Shown one piece after another: positions 15,890-24,257 of a stretch of DNA of 64,000 nt (positions are counted from its first letter, which is position 1; each line of letters starts with the position of its first letter). The DNA lies in contig JAJYYH010000020.1 in assembly GCA_021801255.1 (NCBI GenBank), positions 1 to 64,000 of the forward strand, in the 5' to 3' direction. Below the pieces are notes generated by a model that was not told the origin of the DNA, did not search any database, and saw nothing but the letters and a program-made list of their open reading frames with translations. A program made the position numbers and the translations under genes. This stretch comes from Pseudomonadota bacterium (GTDB lineage: Bacteria > Pseudomonadota > Alphaproteobacteria > Acetobacterales > Acetobacteraceae).

Positions 15890-17437
15890 ATGGGCGGGGT
15901 GGCACAACGCCTGATGGGCGGGGTGCGTTCGCTGCGGGCGCGGCTGGTGTTGCTGTGGCTGCTGTCGCTGGCAGCGGCGGTGGTGGTCGCGGCGCTGATC
16001 CTCGCCCTCGACCGCGCCTCCACCGCCGCCCGCACCGCCGAGGCCGAGGTCACGCTGGCGCGCGCCGCCGAACGCCTCGCCGGAGCCTATGATTTCTATA
16101 CCGCGGGACTAGCCCGGGCGCCCGAGGACGCGCACTTCATGCACGGGCTCGGCACGGTGGTGCGCGCCGCGCTCGCCGGGGTCGAGGGGGTCGAGGGTGG
16201 GATCTGGCAGGAACAGCGCGGCTCGCTCGCTTATGCTTTCCCGACCTATGAGGGAAGCGGCGTCAAGAGCGATCTCCCGGCGGCGGAAAGCGCCACCATC
16301 GCGGCGATCAACGCCGAGGCGCGGCAAGAGCGGGCGCCGGTTGCCCGGCGAGAGCGCGGCAAGCGGCAGACCCTTTTGCTCTATGCCCGCCCGCTGACCG
16401 CCGCCGCGGCGATCCCGGGGGCGAGCGTCTGGGTGATGACCCGGGTGGAGGCGAACCCGGCGGTCAGCCGGCTGCAGGCCGCGCTCGCCGCGCTGCTGGT
16501 GCTGGTTCTGCTGCTCTCGCTCTGGCTCTGGCGGCTGGCGCGCGGCTGGGGGCGGCATATCGGCGCCATCGAGGCCGCCCTGCGTGCCCATGACCTCGCC
16601 GATCTGCCAGCGCTGCCGGCCACCGGCGAGCGCGATCTCGACCGCATTCTCGCCGCCCTCAACGAGGCTAGCGACCGCCTCGCGCAGGCCCGACGAGAGG
16701 CGGAGACGCTCACCCGCAAGGCCGCCGAAGCCGAACGTCTGGCGGCCTTGGGGCGGGTCGCGGCCGGTATCGCCCATGAAATCCGCAATCCACTGGCGGC
16801 GATGCGTCTCAAGGCGGAAAACGCGCTCGCCGCCGCGCCGGCGCCAGAGACCGCGCGGGCACGGCAGGCGCTGGCCGCGATCCTCGTCCAAATTGCCCGG
16901 CTCGATCATCTCGTCGGCGAAATCCTCAGCCTCACGCAGCGGCCAACGCCGCGCCCCGAGCCGGTCGATGTCTCTCGTCTGCTGGCCGCCCTGGTCGCCG
17001 AGCATGGCGACCTTGCCGCGCGCGCAGGCGTGCGTCTTTCGCATCAAGGGCCGGCGCTGACGGCGGTGTTCGATCCGGCGCTGACCCGGCGGGCCTTGGC
17101 GGCGCTCATCGACAATGCCCTCCGCCACACGCCGCCGGGTGGGAAGGTCAGCTTGCGGGCCGATCGGGAGGGGGGAACCCTCGTCATCCGCATTGCCGAT
17201 ACCGGGCCCGGCATTGCCGAGGATCTCCGCGCCCGGCTTTTCGAGCCCTTCGTCACCGGCCGCCCCGACGGCACCGGCCTCGGCCTCGCCATCGCCCGTG
17301 AGATGGCGGCGGCGCAAGCCGGATCGCTCCACCTCCTCGACCCTGGAGGGTATATAGATGTCGGGGAAACCCGCAGCGGGGCGGTCTTCGCGCTCGTCCT
17401 CGCCTGGCAGGATCCTGGATCATGGCCCTCATCCTGA
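15890..17437 (+). CDS. Membrane sensor histidine kinase
   Basis: 515 residues. A first membrane helix at about 16-42 is followed by a periplasmic sensor stretch (about 43-180), a second helix (about 197-215), a HAMP-like linker, then HisKA with the phospho-acceptor His296 in AAGIAHEIRNPLA. The HATPase domain has the N box IDNALRHTPPGGK and G boxes DTGPGIAEDL and GTGLGLAIA. It overlaps the start of the sigma-54-type response regulator by 16 bases, so the two form a cognate pair. The sensed signal is unknown; the periplasmic region matches no domain I can name. Confidence 0.93.
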   Translation: MGGVAQRLMGGVRSLRARLVLLWLLSLAAAVVVAALILALDRASTAARTAEAEVTLARAAERLAGAYDFYTAGLARAPEDAHFMHGLGTVVRAALAGVEGVEGGIWQEQRGSLAYAFPTYEGSGVKSDLPAAESATIAAINAEARQERAPVARRERGKRQTLLLYARPLTAAAAIPGASVWVMTRVEANPAVSRLQAALAALLVLVLLLSLWLWRLARGWGRHIGAIEAALRAHDLADLPALPATGERDLDRILAALNEASDRLAQARREAETLTRKAAEAERLAALGRVAAGIAHEIRNPLAAMRLKAENALAAAPAPETARARQALAAILVQIARLDHLVGEILSLTQRPTPRPEPVDVSRLLAALVAEHGDLAARAGVRLSHQGPALTAVFDPALTRRALAALIDNALRHTPPGGKVSLRADREGGTLVIRIADTGPGIAEDLRARLFEPFVTGRPDGTGLGLAIAREMAAAQAGSLHLLDPGGYIDVGETRSGAVFALVLAWQDPGSWPSS

Positions 17438-18825
17438 TCGTCGATGACGATGCCGGCTTGCGCGAGAGCCTCGCCGAGACGATGCGCGATCTTGGCCATG
17501 AGCCGCGGCTGGCCGCAACCGGCGAGGAGGCGCTGGCGATTTTGGCGGCCGAACACTGCGCGGCGGTGCTGCTCGATCTCCGCATGCCGGGGATGGACGG
17601 GATCGAGGTGCTGCGCCGCATCCGCGCGCGGCCGGCGCCGCCGCCGGTTGCCGTGCTCACCGCCGTCCCGACCAGCGCCAATACCATCGAGGCGATGCGG
17701 CTTGGCGCCGTCGATCATCTCGCCAAACCGATCGGCCGCGCCGATCTCGCTGCCTTGCTTGCCCGCATGCTCGCGATCACGGTGCCAGCCCCGGCGCCGG
17801 CGCCGGCGGTGGAAGAGTTCATCGGCGCCAGCGCGGCGATGCGCGAGGTGCAGAAGACCATCGGCCGGCTCGCCGATCAGGAGACGACGGTGCTGATCAC
17901 CGGCGAGACCGGAACCGGCAAGGAGGTCGTCGCGCGCGCGATCCACCGCCATGGCCGGCGCAGCCGATTTCCGTTCATCGCCATCAACTGCGCCGCGATC
18001 CCCGCCGAATTGCTCGAAAGCGAGTTGTTCGGCCATGTCCGCGGCGCCTTCACCGGCGCCCACGCCGACCGCGAGGGCGCGTTTCGCGCCGCTCAAGGCG
18101 GCACCATTCTGCTCGATGAAATCGGCGACATGGCGCCGCTATTGCAAGCCAAGCTGTTGCGGGTGCTGGAAACCCGCGAAGCAACACCGCTCGGCGGACG
18201 TGCGACGCCGCTCGACGTTCGTATCCTCGCTGCGACCCACCGCGATCTCCGCGCCGAGATCACGCAAGGGCGGTTTCGCGAGGATCTCTATTACCGCATC
18301 GGCGTCGTGCCGATCGCCTTGCCGCCGCTCCGCGAGCGGCTCGCCGATATCGTGCCGCTGGCCGAGCATTTTCTCGCCCGTAGCGGCGGCGGCAAGCAGC
18401 TGGAGCCGGCGGCGGCGGCGCGTTTGCTCGCCCATCCCTGGCCCGGCAATGTGCGTGAATTGCGCAACGCCCTGGAGCGGGCGGCGGTGTTGACCCCGGG
18501 GCCGGTGATCCCGGCCGCCACCCTCGATTTTCTTGACACGCCCCACGAAGCCGGCGGCAAGGACCAGCTCTCCGAAAGCATCGCCGCGGGCACCGACCTC
18601 CCCGGCGCCATCGCCCGGCTGGAGGCGGCAATGATCCAGAACGCGCTGGCTGCGACGAACCACAACCGCGTCGAGGCGGCGCGCCGTCTCGGCATTCATC
18701 GCCAGCTGCTTTACGTCAAACTGCGCCGCTATGGCCTCGGCGAGACTGTGGCACGGGGCGCCGAAATGTCCGATAAACGGACAAAGGATGACCGATCAGC
18801 GGATGATTCTTCGCCCTGCCCTTAA
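17422..18825 (+). CDS. NtrC-family sigma-54-dependent response regulator
   Basis: 467 residues with the full three-domain layout. The receiver (about 1-120) has the acidic pair Asp8-Asp9 and phospho-acceptor Asp52. The AAA+ domain has Walker A GETGTGKE (161-168), the sigma-54 contact loop GAFTGA (208-213) and Walker B ILLDEIGD. A Fis-type helix-turn-helix lies at the C-terminus (NHNRVEAARRLGIHRQLLYVKLRRYGL region). It should activate sigma-54 promoters when phosphorylated by the overlapping kinase. Targets are unknown; the secreted protein gene just downstream is a possible one. Confidence 0.95.
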   Translation: MALILIVDDDAGLRESLAETMRDLGHEPRLAATGEEALAILAAEHCAAVLLDLRMPGMDGIEVLRRIRARPAPPPVAVLTAVPTSANTIEAMRLGAVDHLAKPIGRADLAALLARMLAITVPAPAPAPAVEEFIGASAAMREVQKTIGRLADQETTVLITGETGTGKEVVARAIHRHGRRSRFPFIAINCAAIPAELLESELFGHVRGAFTGAHADREGAFRAAQGGTILLDEIGDMAPLLQAKLLRVLETREATPLGGRATPLDVRILAATHRDLRAEITQGRFREDLYYRIGVVPIALPPLRERLADIVPLAEHFLARSGGGKQLEPAAAARLLAHPWPGNVRELRNALERAAVLTPGPVIPAATLDFLDTPHEAGGKDQLSESIAAGTDLPGAIARLEAAMIQNALAATNHNRVEAARRLGIHRQLLYVKLRRYGLGETVARGAEMSDKRTKDDRSADDSSPCP

Positions 18826-18927
18826 AAATATCTCATTTTTATCAATAGCATGAATTTGGCCCGCCGGTTGCAAATCAGCTCACCGTCGGGCTTGGCGCCG
18901 CCAAGTCCCAGTCAGAGGAGAGATGAG

Positions 18928-19590
18928 ATGCCTCGATCACGCCTCGGCGTTTTGCTTGCAACCGGCCTGCTGCTCGGCCTCGGCGCCGCTGACGCCCAAC
19001 CACCCTCCCCCGACTTGGCGCCATTGCCACCTCCCGGGCTTGCGCCGGGGACGGATCCGGGACAATGGCCGCAAACCTCCGGCCAGGTAATGGCCTTCAG
19101 CCTCACCCCGCGCGGCGATGTCGATGGTGTCATCCTCGCCGATGGCACCGAAGTGCATACGCCGCCCCATCTCGGCCCGGCGCTGCTCCGCAGCGTCAGG
19201 ATCGGCGATCAGGTCTCGATCCGCGGCCTGCGCGCTTATGCCGTGCCGGTGGTGCAAGCGGTTGCGATCAGCGATGCCGCGACCGGCCAGACCGTGGTCG
19301 ATACCGGCCCGCCCGGCCCTGGCCTCGCGCCCTTTCCGCCGTTTCCCGGGCCAGCGCAGCCGATGACGGCAGAGGGGCGAGTGCGCATGGCGCTTTATGG
19401 GCCGCGCGGCGATCTCAATGGTGCGATGCTGGAGGACGGCACGCAGATCCATCTGCCGCCGCCCGAGGCCGCCAGCATGGCCGGCGCCCTGACGCCGGGT
19501 GCGACACTGTCAGCGAGCGGGATCGGGCTGGTCACCCCCTATGGCCGGGTGATGGACGCGCAGCAAATCCTCCCGGCGCCGCGACCGTGA
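18928..19590 (+). CDS. Secreted protein of unknown function with two repeated beta-rich domains
   Basis: 220 residues from the ATG at 18928 (GGAGAG upstream; an ATG at 18850 would add 26 residues). A signal peptide (MPRSRLGVLLATGLLLGLGAADAQ) is followed by a proline-rich linker and two related units. Both carry the pattern F/MxLxPRGDxxGxxLxDGTxxHxPP (about residues 57-80 and 156-180), so the mature protein is an internal duplication, probably OB-fold-like. I do not recognise a named family. It lies about 100 bases after the two-component pair and may belong to its regulon. Confidence 0.75.
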   Translation: MPRSRLGVLLATGLLLGLGAADAQPPSPDLAPLPPPGLAPGTDPGQWPQTSGQVMAFSLTPRGDVDGVILADGTEVHTPPHLGPALLRSVRIGDQVSIRGLRAYAVPVVQAVAISDAATGQTVVDTGPPGPGLAPFPPFPGPAQPMTAEGRVRMALYGPRGDLNGAMLEDGTQIHLPPPEAASMAGALTPGATLSASGIGLVTPYGRVMDAQQILPAPRP

Positions 19591-20102
19591 TCCCGGCCGG
19601 GTTTTTGGTCGATGCGTCGCGCCGCAAGCGCCTGTTGCTGGCGGGTGCCGGCCTGGTGGTCGGGTTCGGGACGTCGCTGATCGTCCTGGCCCCGCGCCCG
19701 GCGACGGTCTTGCCGGTGGAAGCGCTTTTAGGGGGCGCCGCCGCGTTTCTCGGGCCGGGGATAGTCTGGTTGAGGCTCGGCCTGGCCGGGCTGCGGCGCC
19801 TTCCGGCGCGGATCAGTCGGCCGGTTCCAGTACATGGATCACGCGGCTGGCAATCCATTCCTTGGTCTTCGCGCCATAGCTTGCCATATGCGGGGAAGCG
19901 GCGTGCGCGGCCAGAGCCTCTTTGCTCGCCCATTTCTCGATCACCACGAAGACGTCGGGACCGAATTTGGTCTGAAACCCGCCCATCCCTGGGGCGTCAA
20001 TCGCCGGACCATATTCGATGCAGCCTTGCTCCGCCCGCACCGCCGCCATGTTGGCGCGGAAGGCTTCGAGAATATGATCCCGCTGCCCGGGCTTCGCGGT
20101 GA
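19587..20102 (+). CDS. Possible small membrane protein (doubtful)
   Basis: A GTG at 19587 overlaps the preceding stop codon (GTGA) and opens a frame whose first 75 residues contain two hydrophobic helices (RLLLAGAGLVVGFGTSLIVL and ALLGGAAAFLGPGIVWLRLG). The frame then runs on antisense through the whole monooxygenase gene, which looks like a GC-driven shadow. Either a short membrane protein has lost its stop codon, or the hydrophobic stretch is fortuitous. Apart from this, 19591-19812 has no other candidate gene. Confidence 0.25.
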   Translation: MIPAGFLVDASRRKRLLLAGAGLVVGFGTSLIVLAPRPATVLPVEALLGGAAAFLGPGIVWLRLGLAGLRRLPARISRPVPVHGSRGWQSIPWSSRHSLPYAGKRRARPEPLCSPISRSPRRRRDRIWSETRPSLGRQSPDHIRCSLAPPAPPPCWRGRLREYDPAARASR

Positions 20103-20124
20103 TAATGGCGATTACATGGATCAT
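19813..20124 (-). CDS. Antibiotic biosynthesis monooxygenase (ABM/YgiN-like) family protein
   Basis: 103 residues from the ATG at 20122-20124, with GAGGAACG upstream. The chain matches the ferredoxin-like ABM domain: MIHVIAIITAKPGQRDHIL at the start, a CIEYGP segment, and FVVIEKWASKEALAAHAASPHM. Members are small dimeric cofactor-independent oxygenases or quinol monooxygenases such as YgiN, but many are uncharacterised. It stands alone, downstream of a gene remnant, and is not obviously part of the ars locus behind it. The longer frame to 20367 is not the real N-terminus. Confidence 0.85.
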   Translation of the reverse strand: MIHVIAIITAKPGQRDHILEAFRANMAAVRAEQGCIEYGPAIDAPGMGGFQTKFGPDVFVVIEKWASKEALAAHAASPHMASYGAKTKEWIASRVIHVLEPAD

Positions 20125-20249
20125 GGTCGTTCCTCCTCGATTGTTTTGTCTGGGGTCAATCTCCGGGGTGAGCGTAGCGGCAAACCGCATGAGCGCCAAA
20201 AGCAGCGTTGGCGTGGCGATGGCAAAATGAGCAGCCGGCTTCGCTCGCG

Positions 20250-20340
20250 GTGTTGACGCCATGTCCGCGGTCAGCGCCTTGACGACGTCACCCGCCTTCC
20301 CATCCGCGCTGTTGATCATGTGCGTAGCGCCAAGGGCGCT
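20250..20340 (-). pseudogene. Remnant of a zinc-type alcohol dehydrogenase
   Basis: The minus-strand translation reads ALGATHMINSADGKAGDVVK, which resembles the NAD-binding domain of medium-chain zinc alcohol dehydrogenases (A-LGATH-IN-...DVV-AI). Nothing recognisable from that family lies before or after it, and the frame runs into unrelated sequence. The stretch 20125-20421 between the ABM gene and arsM thus looks like decayed coding DNA. Confidence 0.45.
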
Positions 20341-20421
20341 TGAATTTCCGGTTTCTGGATAGGTCAAGCGGCAGGCGTTCAGGCGTTGCTGAAGCGGGCG
20401 GGCCTGGTGGGGCCGCCGCGC

Positions 20422-21258
20422 TCACGCGCAGCACCCTGCCGCGCGGGGCGTTTCCCCGGCTCCAGCCAGCGGCTTGCGCGCCTCGATGATCGCCGAGGCG
20501 ACGCATTTCTCGATGCCGCGTCCCGGTGCCCAGGAGGCGATCATCTCGCGGCTGTCCGGTTTCACGGTAATTGTCACATCGGTAAATCCGGCCGCGCGCA
20601 GCAAGCTCTCGACACGCTCGGCAGAAATGGCGCCGCTCACACAGCCGCAGAGCAGTGCCGGGTCTGTCCGCAGATCGTCCGGCAGCGGCGCGATATTGAC
20701 CACATCCGAGATCGCCATGCGCCCACCCGGCTTCAGCACCCGGAAGGCCTCGCGGAACACTTGCGCCTTGTCGGGCGCCAGGTTGACCACGCAGTTGGAG
20801 ATGATCACGTCGGCCGTGTGGTCGGCGACCGGCAGATGTTCGATCTCGCCAAGCCGAAACTCGACATTGGCCGCTTCAACCTTGGCGGCATTGGCGCGCG
20901 CCTTGGCGAGCATCTCGTGCGTCATATCAACGCCGATAACGCGTCCGGTCGGCCCGACCTGTGGCCCAGCAAGCAGGCAATCAAAGCCGGCGCCGCTGCC
21001 GAGATCAACCACGACCTCGCCGGGCTTCATTGCGGCGAAGACCTGGGGATTGCCGCAGCCGAGGCCGAGATTGGCGCCTTCCGGTACGGCCGTCAGTTCC
21101 GCGGCCGTGTAACCCATCTCCTGTGCCTTGCTTCGCACAGTCGCCGTCGCGGGAGCGCAGCAGGATGACGCTGCCGGGGCGCACCCGTCAGCGACGCTGC
21201 CGGCGGCAATGCTGGCGTAGCGGGTGCGAACCAGCTCCTTGATCTCGGTGGTCTCCAT
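20422..21258 (-). CDS. arsM: Arsenite S-adenosylmethionine methyltransferase
   Basis: 278 residues. The SAM-binding motif is VVDLGSGAGFDCLLA, followed by GVDMTHEMLAKA and the ArsM-typical SNCVVNLAPDK, whose Cys is one of the arsenite-binding residues. Further cysteines occur in LLCGCVSG, and an N-terminal SSCCAP and a C-terminal GCCA add more thiols. The enzyme methylates As(III) to mono-, di- and trimethylarsenicals. The Shine-Dalgarno AAGGAGAG precedes its ATG, and it is two bases from the end of the ArsR-family gene, forming an arsR-arsM operon. No ars efflux (arsB/acr3) or reductase (arsC) gene is in the window. Confidence 0.95.
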   Translation of the reverse strand: METTEIKELVRTRYASIAAGSVADGCAPAASSCCAPATATVRSKAQEMGYTAAELTAVPEGANLGLGCGNPQVFAAMKPGEVVVDLGSGAGFDCLLAGPQVGPTGRVIGVDMTHEMLAKARANAAKVEAANVEFRLGEIEHLPVADHTADVIISNCVVNLAPDKAQVFREAFRVLKPGGRMAISDVVNIAPLPDDLRTDPALLCGCVSGAISAERVESLLRAAGFTDVTITVKPDSREMIASWAPGRGIEKCVASAIIEARKPLAGAGETPRAAGCCA

Positions 21259-21260
21259 AA

Positions 21261-21635
21261 TCAGGCTCTCCTTTTCTCTGGTTCGACCTTCTCTGCTACG
21301 ACCGCCTTGCTGTCTGCCTTTGGCGAACCGGCTGGCAGGTGTGCGGTGGCAGCGCCACGGCAGCAGTTTTCGGTGAGGTAGGATAGCAGCGCGTCCATGG
21401 TGGCATATTTGGCCGCGTAGATCAGCGACCGGCTTTCCCTGCGGCAGGTGACCAAGCCCGCATGCTTGAGCTGATTGAGGTGAAACGATAGCGTCGCCGA
21501 GGCCAGGTCCAACGCCTCGCCGATGCGGCCAGCGGCTAACCCCCCCGGTCCGGTCTGGACCAGCAAGCGGAACACATCGAGCCGCGTGTCCTGGGCGAGC
21601 GCCGACAATGCGGCGATGGCATCTGATTTCTCCAT
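21261..21635 (-). CDS. arsR: ArsR-family arsenic-responsive repressor
   Basis: 124 residues with a winged helix (LDLASATLSFHLNQLKHAGLV, about 43-63). It lacks the CxC motif of plasmid R773 ArsR but has a vicinal cysteine pair followed by arginine (ENCCRG, about 93-98), as in the proteobacterial ArsR type that uses C-terminal cysteines to bind As(III). A basic and acidic tail (about 100-124) is variable. It is the first gene of the arsR-arsM operon, and a promoter lies immediately before its ATG. The location with arsM makes arsenite the likely inducer. Confidence 0.9.
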   Translation of the reverse strand: MEKSDAIAALSALAQDTRLDVFRLLVQTGPGGLAAGRIGEALDLASATLSFHLNQLKHAGLVTCRRESRSLIYAAKYATMDALLSYLTENCCRGAATAHLPAGSPKADSKAVVAEKVEPEKRRA

Positions 21636-21670
21636 ATTTGCAATAATATAGATATGTTAGGCTCGGTCAA
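21636..21670 (-). promoter_or_regulatory. arsR-arsM promoter with AT-rich operator
   Basis: Reading the minus strand, TTGACC (21670-21665), 16 bases, TATTAT (21648-21643) predicts a transcription start near 21636, directly at the arsR ATG (21635). There is no Shine-Dalgarno before the ATG. An imperfect dyad, with CATAT (21656-21652) facing ATATG (21637-21633), covers the -10 region and the start codon and is a candidate ArsR site. Confidence 0.55.
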
Positions 21671-21775
21671 TAGCTGCCATGGCGCCATGTTGATGGATAG
21701 ATCATGCAGGTCGTATGAAAAGGCGCATCGCGTCACTCTGGGACACAAACCGAAGCCCGGACATCAAGATGCGCA

Positions 21776-21830
21776 ATCACCGGCCCCAGCGGGTTCCAAC
21801 GGAGGAGCGGAGCCCTGGCCTTATTCGGGG
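21776..21830. repeat. Degenerate REP-like repeat fragment
   Basis: GGCCCCAGCGGGTTCC followed by GGAGCGGAGCCCTGGCCTT matches parts of the double-hairpin family in the opposite order. It lies in the 298-base gap between arsR and the polysaccharide deacetylase gene, which otherwise shows only the ars promoter and no gene. Confidence 0.5.
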
Positions 21831-21933
21831 AGATAAATATCCTATACGCCCTTAACGCTTTCTTCCATCTTCCTCTGCGATCCCATCTTCCTTTGCCATC
21901 GCGGCATTGTCGCCTCCCTCGTTTTCTCCGATC

Positions 21934-23007
21934 ATGAGTTTTCCGGACCCAGGCATGACCGCGACCGCCCCGCCCCGCCCCCCACCGCCCCGCACCGCCC
22001 CACTCCGCACGGACCGGCCGGCGACCACCCGGATCGACCGCCCGGTCTGCACCGTGGTGATCGACGCCGAGGAGGATTTCGACTGGCAGACCCCGATCGA
22101 GGGCACCGCCTTCACCACCAGTTGCATGCGCAATATCCGCGACCTGCACGAGATCGTCGCGGCCTATGGCGCGGTGCCGGCCTATCTGCTGACCTATCCC
22201 ATCCTCGAGGATCGCAGCGTGGTGCGGCTGATCCGCCGTCAGATCGAGAGCGGACAATGCGTGGTTGGCGTGCAGCTCCATACCTGGGTCACGCCGCCGC
22301 TCGGCGGGGCGGCGGGGCGGCGATTTTCCTTCTCGGGCAATCTCGATGCCGGGCTTGAGGAAAAGAAACTGCTCGCGCTCAAGGATAAATTCATCGCCTG
22401 CTTCGGTTTTGCCCCCACCGTCCACCGCGCCGGGCGCTATGGCATTGGTGCGCAAACCGCCTCGCTATTGGAAAAACATGGCTTTCTTATCGATACCAGC
22501 CTCGCGCCGCGTACCAGCTTCGCCGCCGAGGGCGGGCCAGACCATACCGCCTATGATTTTCATCCTTTCTGGTTCGGCGAGAACCGCCCTCTGCTCGAAC
22601 TGCCGCTCTGCCGAAGCGTCGTCGGCTGGGGCGGGGCCATCGGCCAGCGGCTCTATGACGCCCTCATCGGACCCCGTTTCACGCGCTGGCGCGCGCCGGC
22701 TGTGCTGACGCGCACGCGCTTCGCCGAACGCATCACGCTCTCGCCGGAAGGCAATGACATCGCCGCTCTGCGCCGGCTGGTGCGGCATCTGCAGCGGCGC
22801 GGCGAAATGATTTTCCCCTTGAGCTTCCACAGTTCCTCCCTGGCCATCGGCCAAAACCCCTATGTCCAGAGCCGCGCCGATTTGCATTATTTCTATGATC
22901 GCTTCTCCGCCCTGCTTGACCATTTCGCGCGCGATCTCGGCGGGCGCTTTGCCGCGCTCACCGACATTCCCGCCCTGCTCGATCCCCCCCCGGAGCAGGC
23001 TGGGTGA
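21934..23007 (+). CDS. Polysaccharide deacetylase family protein (WalW-like, CE4 fold)
   Basis: About 357 residues from the ATG at 21934; a downstream ATG at 21955 is also possible. The core starts CTVVIDAEEDFDW, where the Asp and Glu sit at the CE4 metal/catalytic entry. It continues with VVGVQLHTWVTPPL (His ligand region), THRAGRYGIG-type PTVHRAGRYG (Arg motif) and FPLSFHSSSL near the end (His). This is the WalW-type NodB-homology family seen in polysaccharide gene clusters. No signal peptide is present. It leads a five-gene plus-strand cluster and overlaps a possible GTG start of the next gene. Confidence 0.85.
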   Translation: MSFPDPGMTATAPPRPPPPRTAPLRTDRPATTRIDRPVCTVVIDAEEDFDWQTPIEGTAFTTSCMRNIRDLHEIVAAYGAVPAYLLTYPILEDRSVVRLIRRQIESGQCVVGVQLHTWVTPPLGGAAGRRFSFSGNLDAGLEEKKLLALKDKFIACFGFAPTVHRAGRYGIGAQTASLLEKHGFLIDTSLAPRTSFAAEGGPDHTAYDFHPFWFGENRPLLELPLCRSVVGWGGAIGQRLYDALIGPRFTRWRAPAVLTRTRFAERITLSPEGNDIAALRRLVRHLQRRGEMIFPLSFHSSSLAIGQNPYVQSRADLHYFYDRFSALLDHFARDLGGRFAALTDIPALLDPPPEQAG

Positions 23008-23012
23008 GCGCC

Positions 23013-24251
23013 ATGGCGAACCAGACGAAACCCGGCAAGGTTCTGCTCCTTGCCAATAATTTTGCCCCCGTGCGCGGCGGCTCGGCGGTGGTGTACGAAA
23101 ATCTCGCGCGCTACGGCGGCGAGCGTATCTGCGTGCTCGCCCCGCGCATCTCCTATACCGACGGGCTGCCGCTGATTGGCTGGCGCGAGCATGACCGGCG
23201 CGCGCCCTATCGCGTGCTGCGCCTGCCGCTGCTGCGCACCGTGATCGACCCGCCACGCGGGGGGGCTTTCGCGCGGCTCCGCTTTCGTCTCTCCGATGTC
23301 GCGATCCGTGCCCGTCTCGCGGCGATCCTCACCTGGCTCATTGTCGCGGAGCGGGTGCGGGCGGTGTGCATTGGCGAATTGCTGGCCAGCGGCTGGGTGA
23401 TCGGCTTTCTGCGGCGGTTTCCCGGCCTGCGCACGCTTGTGTATGTGCATGGCGAGGAGATCACCACCGATGATCCGTATGACCCCGGCCATCGCCGCCG
23501 CCGCCGCGCTCTGCTTGGCGTTGATGAGATCATCGTCGTGAGCCGCTTCACGCAGCAGACCGTGCGCCATTTGCTCGGGCCCGCGACCCCTGCCCATATC
23601 AGCCTGATCGAGAACGGCGTCGATACCGCGCGTTTTCGCCCGGCGCCGAAGCGGGTGGATCTGCTGGCGCTCTACCAGCTGGAGGATGCCTTCATCTTCG
23701 TCTCGGTCTGCCGGCTGCTGGAGAAAAAGGGCATCGACAACGCCCTCCGCGCCTTCGCCGGCATTGCCCGCGAGCGTCCTTCCTGCCGCTTTCTCATCGT
23801 TGGCCAGGGGCCCTACCGCGCGACACTCGAGAAAATCGCCGCCGACCTGGGCATCGCCGATCGCGTGGTGTTCAGCGGCCTGGTGCCGGAGGAGGAGCTG
23901 GTCGATCACTATTGCCTCGGCGACGTCTTCGTCATGCCCAACCGGGCGCTGCCGGATGGTGATACCGAGGGGTTCGGCCTGGTGTTCCTCGAAGCCAATA
24001 GCTGTGGTTTGCCGGTGATCGCCGGCAGCGACGGCGGCAGCACGGACGCCGTGCATGATGGCGTCAACGGCCTCCTCGTCGATGGCCGCTCGGTGGACGC
24101 CATCGCCGCGGCGATGGCGCGGCTCCATGATGACGCGGACCTGCGCGACAAACTCCGCCGCCAAGGGCTCATGGTCGCCGCCGCCGCCGCCTGGGAGGGA
24201 AAAAGCGCCGCCTTCCTCAGGCTCTGCGATGGCTTGGCGGTGGGCGACTGA
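23013..24251 (+). CDS. Glycosyltransferase family 4 protein
   Basis: About 412 residues from the ATG at 23013; a GTG at 23004 overlapping the previous stop codon is an alternative. The N-terminal acceptor domain starts VLLLANNFAPVRGGSAVVYENLA. The C-terminal donor domain has ENGVDTARFRP, VCRLLEKKGIDNALRAF and the EX7E motif region EGFGLVFLEANSCGLPVIAG. It should transfer a sugar from a nucleotide donor onto a lipid-linked or growing glycan at the inner membrane. It is the second gene of the exopolysaccharide-type cluster. Confidence 0.9.
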   Translation: MANQTKPGKVLLLANNFAPVRGGSAVVYENLARYGGERICVLAPRISYTDGLPLIGWREHDRRAPYRVLRLPLLRTVIDPPRGGAFARLRFRLSDVAIRARLAAILTWLIVAERVRAVCIGELLASGWVIGFLRRFPGLRTLVYVHGEEITTDDPYDPGHRRRRRALLGVDEIIVVSRFTQQTVRHLLGPATPAHISLIENGVDTARFRPAPKRVDLLALYQLEDAFIFVSVCRLLEKKGIDNALRAFAGIARERPSCRFLIVGQGPYRATLEKIAADLGIADRVVFSGLVPEEELVDHYCLGDVFVMPNRALPDGDTEGFGLVFLEANSCGLPVIAGSDGGSTDAVHDGVNGLLVDGRSVDAIAAAMARLHDDADLRDKLRRQGLMVAAAAAWEGKSAAFLRLCDGLAVGD

Positions 24252-24257
24252 GGCGGC

